Source: a virus
Strand: one strand, 5' to 3'
Virus record (IMG/VR): IMGVR_UViG_3300036715_003593
Coordinates: 1 to 55,941 of that record
Length of the DNA stretch: 55,941 bases
Of the stretch, positions 50,261 to 55,941 are shown in pieces (the first letter of the stretch is position 1; the number at the start of each line of letters is the position of its first letter). The position numbers and the translations under genes were made by a program. The notes beneath the pieces are model-generated. The model saw nothing but the letters and a program-made list of their open reading frames with translations. It did not search any database and had not been told where the DNA came from.

Positions 50261-51651
50261 AGCCCTCAGACGTTGACATTCTCGAGCAGCTAGCTATTGC
50301 AGAAGCTCGATGGAGCTTCTATGCATACCGCCAGTACATTAACCCGAAACTGAAACTAGGTTGGTGGCAGCGAGAGAGTGCTTACGAGCTGCAACGGTTC
50401 TATGAAGACCTGATCGCAGGGAAACGCCCGAGACTGATTATCGAAGCCCCTCCTCAACATGGTAAGAGTTTACTTATTGTGGACTTCATATCCTGGCTAG
50501 CTGGCAGGCACCCCGAACTCCGTACCATTTACACCTCTTTCAGCGAGCGCCTTGGAGTACGTGCCAACTTAAGATTACAGCGCACATATGCTTCAGATAA
50601 ATACAAAAAGACTTTCCCAGATACTAAAACAGGGGCTACAGTCAATCGTGATTTGATTGAATACGAAGGTGCGGATGGCTACTTCCGTAACACTACTGTT
50701 CGAGGTAGCATTACCGGTGAAGGTTTGGATCTGGGGGTTATAGACGATCCGATTAAAGGTCGTGAACAAGCGCGCAGTGCTACCGTACGTGATGCAACAT
50801 GGGATTGGCTGACCGACGATTTCATGACCCGCTTTGCAGATGATGCAGGTCTGCTTATTATTTTAACTCGGTGGCACATTGATGACCCAGTCGGGCGCTT
50901 AAAAGAGATAGACCCTAACATTCGCTGCGTTTCACACCCTGCCATTGCCACAGAGGATGAACAGTTCCGTAAGAAGGGTGAGCCGCTTTTCCCCGAACAT
51001 AAGAGTCTGGAATTCTTGCTGGGTATCAAAAAGATTATGGCAGCGTCTTCATGGGAGTCGTTGTATCAGCAGCGTCCGTTTATCGAGGATGGCGAATTCT
51101 TTAAGCCAGATATGATTCCAATTGTGGATGCCATCCCTGCGGGCATTAAACAGATTACCCGAGCATGGGATCTGGCCGCAACCAAGGATGGAGGAGACTG
51201 GACTGTTGGATTTAAGTTTGGCAAACTACCAGACGGTCGTGGTATTATTCTGGATATAGTGAGATTCCAAAGAGGTCCAGATCAGGTTCGATTAGCATTG
51301 AAAAATACCGCTGACTTAGATGGCAAGCAGGTTAAGATTAGAGGTCCACAAGATCCTGGTCAAGCCGGTAAAGATCAAGCTCAACAGTTGACTATGCTGC
51401 TTACTGGTTATAAGGTAGAATTCAAAACGGTATCCGGAGACAAGACCATCCGAGCCGAAGGATTTGCCTCGCAAGCGAACGTGGGTAATGTGGTCATGTT
51501 GCGTGGATCTTGGAACCATGCTCTAATAGAAGAGTTGAGGTCTTTCCCGAATGGAGTACATGATGACCAGGTGGATGCTGGCTCCGATGCCTTCAATGAC
51601 TTAATGGGATCACCTGACGTGTTGTCGATGTGGGAGAAATTGGGTAAATAA
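50257..51651 (+). CDS. Terminase large subunit
   Basis: The 464-residue motor has Walker A IIEAPPQHGKS (61-71), a Walker B stretch LDLGVIDDPIKG, a coupling motif LLIILTRWHIDDP, and nuclease acidic sites in ITRAWDLAATKDGGDW and GVHDDQVDAGSDAF. It packs and cuts DNA. Its length is on the short side for the family but all motifs are there. It overlaps the HNH gene by four bases. Confidence 0.9.
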   Translation: MKPSDVDILEQLAIAEARWSFYAYRQYINPKLKLGWWQRESAYELQRFYEDLIAGKRPRLIIEAPPQHGKSLLIVDFISWLAGRHPELRTIYTSFSERLGVRANLRLQRTYASDKYKKTFPDTKTGATVNRDLIEYEGADGYFRNTTVRGSITGEGLDLGVIDDPIKGREQARSATVRDATWDWLTDDFMTRFADDAGLLIILTRWHIDDPVGRLKEIDPNIRCVSHPAIATEDEQFRKKGEPLFPEHKSLEFLLGIKKIMAASSWESLYQQRPFIEDGEFFKPDMIPIVDAIPAGIKQITRAWDLAATKDGGDWTVGFKFGKLPDGRGIILDIVRFQRGPDQVRLALKNTADLDGKQVKIRGPQDPGQAGKDQAQQLTMLLTGYKVEFKTVSGDKTIRAEGFASQANVGNVVMLRGSWNHALIEELRSFPNGVHDDQVDAGSDAFNDLMGSPDVLSMWEKLGK

Positions 51652-51804
51652 GGGTTGCCCCACTGAAAATCCTGACTTACAATTGCCTGGCAGTGAAAGC
51701 CGAGGGGATCGATCTCGGATTGTCCAAAGGGGGGCAAGTCGCAGGTTTGCGTCAAACCGAGTACCACCTCACGCCGGTTCACTGCTTCAAATTTGAGGAT
51801 CATA

Positions 51805-53274
51805 ATGGCTAAACGTGACATTACCAAGACTGTAGACAAAGCTTTCGCAACTGACGAAGCCGCACGCCTTGCTGCCACAGTCAATGATTCGTTCAACAAC
51901 TTCGCACAGAAGATGGGTGTCGGTGCAGACAACCCTCTTTCCACTTCTTCTTACGGCTTCAATCCAGTTACGCGCGTTCGTACCTTGCTCGAATGGATCC
52001 ATCGCGGCTCATGGGTGGGCGGAGTAGCGGTTGACGTAATTGCAGATGATATGACTCGCGAAGGAGTCGATCTGGACGGTGAGCTCGACCCTGATGATAT
52101 TTCCCGTTTGCACCGCGAAGCCAATCAACTGAACATCTGGGCACAGGTTCGCGATACTGTTGCCTGGTCGCGTCTTTATGGTGGATGTCTGGCTGTCATG
52201 TTGATAGACGGTCAGGATTCTTCTACCCCCTTGCGATTAGATACCATCGGCAAAGGCGATTTCAAAGGCTTGCTAGTTTTAGACCGTTGGATGGTTGAAC
52301 CGTCCATGGGTGATCTGGTAACAGAATACGGTCCTCATTTAGGTCTGCCAAAATATTACAAAGTCACTGCGGATGCGCCAGCCTTGCCCCGCATGAAGAT
52401 TCATTATTCCCGTTGTATTCGATTGGAAGGCGTTCGCTTGCCCTATTGGCAACGGGTCATGGAAAACCTTTGGGGTATTTCCATTTATGAGCGTATATAT
52501 GACCGCATGCAAGCCTTCGATTCAGCAACGACTGGTGCAGCCCAATTGGTTTACAAAGCATACATCCGGACTTACAAGATCAAGGATATGAAAGAGGTAG
52601 TTGCTGCCGGTGGTCCTGCTTTGGATGGCTTAGTTAAGTATACAGAAATGATGCGTCGCTTCCAAGGCGTGGAAGGTATTACCTTAATGGACGCCGATGA
52701 TGAGTTCGAAGGCCATTCACATACCGCCTTCTCTGGCTTGTCTGATGCCTTGACCCAGTTCGGCCAACAGCTCTCCGGCGCGCTTCAAATCCCGCTAGTT
52801 AGATTGTTTGGCCAATCTCCTGCTGGCTTCAGCACCGGTGAAACAGACCTACGCAATTATTACGACAACGTCAAGACTCAGCAGGAGCGAGAACTTGGCG
52901 TACCACTGGTTACCATTTTCCGTGCCTTGGCGGCATCTTGTGATATCAAACTTCCCGACGATTTCGGGGTAACCTTCCGATCATTGTGGCAACTGAGTGA
53001 TACTGAAAAATCGACTATTGCTCAAACTACTTCCGGTTCGATTCTGGCTGCTGAAAGTGCTGGTATAATTGATCATGCGACTGCGCTCAAAGAGTTGAAA
53101 CAATCAAGTCGTATCACTGGGGTGTTTACTAATATCACTGAAGAGATGATCCAGGATGCTGAAGGTGAAGAAGCTCCGGACGCAAGCGACCTGATTGTTA
53201 ATCCTCCGGTTGATCCAGCTCAGAAGATTGGGGATACTCGGTGGCAACGTATTCTTAAAAAGGTAAGACTATGA
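51805..53274 (+). CDS. Portal protein (DUF1073-like)
   Basis: The start at ATG 51805 (MAKRDITKTVDKAF) follows TTGAGGATCATA. The 489-residue protein has LEWIHRGSWVGGVAVDVIAD, LPYWQRVMENLWGISIYERI, and LVRLFGQSPAGFSTGETDLR, which are typical of DUF1073/anti-CBASS-type portals. It forms the dodecameric DNA gate. The 150-bp leader (51652-51804) has CCGAG/CTCGG and GTTTG/CAAAC hairpins but no ORF. Confidence 0.85.
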   Translation: MAKRDITKTVDKAFATDEAARLAATVNDSFNNFAQKMGVGADNPLSTSSYGFNPVTRVRTLLEWIHRGSWVGGVAVDVIADDMTREGVDLDGELDPDDISRLHREANQLNIWAQVRDTVAWSRLYGGCLAVMLIDGQDSSTPLRLDTIGKGDFKGLLVLDRWMVEPSMGDLVTEYGPHLGLPKYYKVTADAPALPRMKIHYSRCIRLEGVRLPYWQRVMENLWGISIYERIYDRMQAFDSATTGAAQLVYKAYIRTYKIKDMKEVVAAGGPALDGLVKYTEMMRRFQGVEGITLMDADDEFEGHSHTAFSGLSDALTQFGQQLSGALQIPLVRLFGQSPAGFSTGETDLRNYYDNVKTQQERELGVPLVTIFRALAASCDIKLPDDFGVTFRSLWQLSDTEKSTIAQTTSGSILAAESAGIIDHATALKELKQSSRITGVFTNITEEMIQDAEGEEAPDASDLIVNPPVDPAQKIGDTRWQRILKKVRL

Positions 53275-53486
53275 AAAACACACATATCCATGTTCACGTT
53301 GGAACGAAAGATGGCGACAGAGAAGATTCTTCCAATATCACTTCTTTGAAAGGTGATTTGGTTCGGCTTGCTTCAAAAATATCCGCCTTGGGTTCTACCA
53401 CTTCAAATCCGCAATTGAAAAAAGCCTGCAAGGGGGCAGAGCAGAAAGTGGATGAAGCACGGTCGCTTCTCCATGATGCCCAATAA
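53271..53486 (+). CDS. Small HxHxH-motif protein after the portal
   Basis: The 71-residue product starts MKNTHIHVHVGTKDGDRED and continues as two amphipathic helices (KGDLVRLASKISAL, LKKACKGAEQKVDEARSLL). It has the same plan as the protein at 9435: a His-alternating strand then a helical hairpin. It overlaps the portal by four bases (ATGA). It probably takes part in head assembly, but function is unknown. Confidence 0.55.
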   Translation: MKNTHIHVHVGTKDGDREDSSNITSLKGDLVRLASKISALGSTTSNPQLKKACKGAEQKVDEARSLLHDAQ

Positions 53487-53491
53487 ATGAT

Positions 53492-54259
53492 ATGCAAAGA
53501 ATTAATGACCGTAAGCCGAAGAACTTTAGACTGGCTCAACAACGGTTTTTAAAGAGCCGTAAAGCCGAGATCGAGTATGCCCGTAAGCTAAGATCCATCG
53601 CGAAACAGGTTGGCCATATTGTGCAGGGATTTGCCCCAAAAGGGGTGGTGTTGAATCAAGAGGCTTTGTTATCATCCTTGCGAAAGTATGCGGAGATGAT
53701 AACTCCATGGGCAAAGACGGTTGCCAAGACCATGCTAGAGGATATTGCACGGCGCGATGAATCTATGTGGTCACAAATGGGCGAGGATATTGGTCGGAAC
53801 TTAAAAGCCGAGATTATGGTGACTCCGACCGGTACTTTGATGGCTGAAGCGTTAAACGAACAGGTGAGGTTAATTACCAGTTTGCCACTTGAAGCAGCTG
53901 AACGGGTGCATGGGCTGGTTTTGATGGGTATGACGGATAGCACCCGAGCAAAGCAAGTTGCCGAAGATATTTTGGCGACTGGGCAAGTGACCAAAGGCCG
54001 CGCCAATTTAATAGCTCGCACCGAGGTTTCTAGGGCGGCTACTGAGCTGACGAAGGCACGGGCTACCCAAGCAGGGGTAACGCATTACATATGGCGTACG
54101 AGCGGGGATAGCGATGTTCGGACTAGCCACAAACACATGAACGGAAAGGTGGTGGCTTTTGCAGAGCCTCCTGAAGTGGAGCCAGGTAAGTTTTATCATG
54201 CAGGTAGCTTTCCCAATTGTAGATGTTATATTGAACCAATAATTTCAGAAGAGGAGTAG
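53492..54259 (+). CDS. Minor head protein, Mu gpF / SPP1 gp7-like
   Basis: The 255-residue protein has a helical N-terminal half and the conserved C-terminal region: KGRANLIARTEVSRAATEL, WRTSGDSDVRTSHKHMNGKV and FYHAGSFPNCRCYIEPI. This is the MuF domain with its Cys and His residues. It follows the portal gene as in most phages and is packaged in the head. Confidence 0.8.
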   Translation: MQRINDRKPKNFRLAQQRFLKSRKAEIEYARKLRSIAKQVGHIVQGFAPKGVVLNQEALLSSLRKYAEMITPWAKTVAKTMLEDIARRDESMWSQMGEDIGRNLKAEIMVTPTGTLMAEALNEQVRLITSLPLEAAERVHGLVLMGMTDSTRAKQVAEDILATGQVTKGRANLIARTEVSRAATELTKARATQAGVTHYIWRTSGDSDVRTSHKHMNGKVVAFAEPPEVEPGKFYHAGSFPNCRCYIEPIISEEE

Positions 54260-54263
54260 TAAA

Positions 54264-54875
54264 ATGAACATGGAAAAAATTACCTACGCAATACGTAACT
54301 GGAAAGCTCATTGGAGAGCGTTCTATCTTGGCTCTTACATCGTAATCGAATGCGCGATTGCTCGCACCCTTGGCGCTTATGAAGGCCGCATAGCCGCATT
54401 CGGTACTGTGGATGCGATACTGACTCGCGCAAATCCTAAATGGTATCAATCCAAGCATGTTGACCTTGGATGTATCGGAAAGCGCGTCGTCACAACTGCG
54501 TTCGTCAACTACTTGCGCGACGACATGAACGCCGCTGCCGGCGCTGCTGACGTATCCACGTTTAAATATCATGGATGCGGAACAGGTGCCGTGGCCGAGG
54601 CAATTGGTGATACAGCTTTGGGCGCTGAATGCACTACCGTTTTAAACCCAGACTCCACCCGCTCAATTGGAACTCAGGTTGGCTCTACTGCGAAAACGTA
54701 TCAATCTGTAGGTACATTGACATTTGACGGTGTTGCCGCTGTAACCGAACACGGGATATTTAATGCTGCTGCGGCTGGTATTTTGCTTGACCGTACTGTA
54801 TTTGCTGCAATTAATACGGCATCCGGTGACTCAATTCAGTTTACATATACTCTGACCATAGCTGATGGTGGTTAA
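54264..54875 (+). CDS. Virion-type protein, unknown function
   Basis: The 203-residue protein has an N-terminal helical part (AIRNWKAHWRAFYLGSYIVI) and then a beta-rich C-terminus (STFKYHGCGTGAVAEAIGDT, YQSVGTLTFDGVAAVTEHGI, SIQFTYTLTIADGG). Proteins with TLTFDGVAAVTEHG-like ends are common in phage structural blocks. A capsid-associated role is likely from position only. Confidence 0.55.
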   Translation: MNMEKITYAIRNWKAHWRAFYLGSYIVIECAIARTLGAYEGRIAAFGTVDAILTRANPKWYQSKHVDLGCIGKRVVTTAFVNYLRDDMNAAAGAADVSTFKYHGCGTGAVAEAIGDTALGAECTTVLNPDSTRSIGTQVGSTAKTYQSVGTLTFDGVAAVTEHGIFNAAAAGILLDRTVFAAINTASGDSIQFTYTLTIADGG

Positions 54876-54878
54876 GCC

Positions 54879-55673
54879 ATGACAATTACGACAGTAGACG
54901 GAATCATCGCTGCCGCAAAACAGCGAGTATTGATAAATAGATCAGCCTCACGCACCGCAGTTGCAGCTGCACCATTCAGTGTGTTTGATCTGGCAGGTGT
55001 TCCTGGCAGCGGTGTGCTTGCTGGAACAAGTACCACAACTGGTGTAGTTCCTACAGATGCAACAGCCGGATGCCCAACGATCAATGCTTTTGGCGGAAGC
55101 AATACCGGATATATCTCGCGCATAGAAGGAAACAGCCAAGTGTCCTGCCGCATTCAGCTTTATGACATGCTATGGAAGGCTGGCGCTTATGCATTCAACG
55201 TCAGCACGTCCGGTAATAGTCCGACTAGTTATTCTAGTAGAGTGCCGGGTGGTACGGACTATACTGGGCTTGAGCTGTGGCTTGAACAAGTCACAGCGGG
55301 TACGCTGGTGCAGAACGTCAACGTAAACTACAACAACGAATCAGGTGCGGCTCACAGCACAGGGGTAATTGCCTGCCCTGCCGCCATGATAGTAGGCCGC
55401 ATGTTTCAACTTCCTTTATTGGCTGGTGACAAGGGCATACAGGGCGTTACCGGTGTGGCAGGTTCGGTAGCTTCTGCTGGTACATTTAACTTGCTGGTGA
55501 TGAGGCCATTGGGAGAAGTTCGCATCCGTGTTGCCAACGATGGAATTGTACAGGATGCGCTATCGACCGGCCTGCCGATTGTGTTCACGGATAGTGCGCT
55601 GGTGATGATTGTAAGTGCTGATAGCACGGCAACCAGTGTGCCTGAATTGGTTATTGATGTAATCAACGGATAA
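54879..55673 (+). CDS. Virion-type protein, unknown function
   Basis: The 264-residue protein has TTVDGIIAAAKQRVLINRSA at the start and a beta-rich body (FGGSNTGYISRIEGNSQVSC, MLWKAGAYAFNVSTSG, MLQ-like LVMRPLGEVRIRVANDG). It starts 3 bp after the previous stop and ends just before the adhesin start. It seems part of the same head/adhesin cassette. No known family by eye. Confidence 0.6.
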   Translation: MTITTVDGIIAAAKQRVLINRSASRTAVAAAPFSVFDLAGVPGSGVLAGTSTTTGVVPTDATAGCPTINAFGGSNTGYISRIEGNSQVSCRIQLYDMLWKAGAYAFNVSTSGNSPTSYSSRVPGGTDYTGLELWLEQVTAGTLVQNVNVNYNNESGAAHSTGVIACPAAMIVGRMFQLPLLAGDKGIQGVTGVAGSVASAGTFNLLVMRPLGEVRIRVANDGIVQDALSTGLPIVFTDSALVMIVSADSTATSVPELVIDVING

Positions 55674-55674
55674 G

Positions 55675-55941
55675 ATGAGCAATAGCCTTTTACTGGGCGC
55701 TGGAGGTAATAACAACATACTCCAGCTATCCGCCACTGTACCGGACATCACTGCTGGAGTGCTGCTGACGTGCTGGACAAAAAATCCTGTTCAATCTGGA
55801 TATCCCTACTCGGCGCCTAATAAGTACCCATTCACCGTAAAAGGAACTAACTGGGGCATCTGGTGCGTGACGGGGAATATGTTTGCGACGAACTCGCCGA
55901 CAGATTCCTATTTCAACCAGAACGTAACTGTGCTCGGCATA
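55675..55941 (+). CDS. 5' part of the adhesin gene, cut by the window end
   Basis: From ATG 55675 (one base after the upstream TAA) there are 89 open codons to the last base. The product (LLLGAGGNNNILQLSATVPD, VLLTCWTKNPVQSGYPYSAP) is the start of a concanavalin/LamG-type lectin domain, which continues in style in the frame starting at base 3. The two frames do not join exactly: one base (or 3n+1) is missing. With one extra base the join would read VLGI-W-DYMGY for T, giving a sensible lectin-domain strand. Confidence 0.65.
   Translation, partial: MSNSLLLGAGGNNNILQLSATVPDITAGVLLTCWTKNPVQSGYPYSAPNKYPFTVKGTNWGIWCVTGNMFATNSPTDSYFNQNVTVLGI

Noticed and set aside
1-55941. Integrase, repressor or attachment site indicating lysogeny
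   Set aside because: No tyrosine or serine recombinase, no CI-like protein and no att-like repeat were found; the phage looks lytic.

Overview
The window is the essentially complete genome of a tailed, contractile (myovirus-type) bacteriophage, about 56 kb. It carries a sheath, a tube, a full baseplate set, portal, both terminase subunits and a capsid protease, and no rRNA, tRNA, integrase or recognisable lysogeny module. The lysis genes (CHAP-type endolysin, holin-like proteins, a membrane-anchored protein with an outer-membrane-like C-terminus) point to a Gram-negative host. The style of several small genes recalls phages of beta/gammaproteobacteria, but that host assignment is weak. The two window ends appear to lie inside one adhesin gene, so the molecule is probably circular or circularly permuted and was opened there.

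Layout. (1) Plus strand 49230-55941 continuing into 1-24887, late genes: terminase small subunit, an exported HNH-like nuclease, terminase large subunit, portal, a small HxHxH protein, Mu-F-like head protein, two virion-like proteins, a large adhesin spanning the window ends, a BppU-like protein, capsid protease fused to a scaffold, decoration protein, major capsid protein, head-tail connectors, sheath, tube, tail chaperones (with a likely -1 frameshift), tape measure, baseplate hub/spike/wedge/J, tail fibre genes, then lysis. An intrinsic terminator at 24912-24934 closes this unit. (2) Minus strand 33847-24937, apparently one operon from an extended -10 promoter: queE, a queC variant, queD, a fusion of a xanthine/guanine-type phosphoribosyltransferase with GTP cyclohydrolase I, a DUF6884-like protein, a DpdA-like guanine transglycosylase, a small membrane protein, a beta-clamp-like protein, a family B DNA polymerase and small genes. 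This is a 7-deazaguanine DNA hypermodification pathway linked to the replisome. (3) Minus strand 43880-34439, early genes: ThyX, an NTP pyrophosphohydrolase-like protein, Sak4-like recombinase, DUF669 ssDNA-binding protein, Cas4/RecB-like nuclease, DEAH helicase and several small proteins sharing a GIxxxTAxTQF domain. (4) Plus strand 44029-48729: a small Cro-like protein, a primase/DUF3987 ATPase, a Holliday-junction-resolvase-like nuclease and a string of tightly overlapping small genes.

Most unusual content. All four zinc-ligand cysteines of the phage QueC are replaced, so the final base made is not predictable from the family. About 500 nt of gene-free, highly structured sequence (33945-34438) ends in a minus-strand terminator and may be a large non-coding RNA. 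A second structured leader (119 nt closed by an 18-bp stem) sits just before the Cas4-like nuclease gene. A 32-unit hexanucleotide array (41233-41424) encodes dipeptide repeats in every frame. Short HxHxH motifs recur in several head proteins, and the GIxxxTAxTQF domain recurs in four early proteins.
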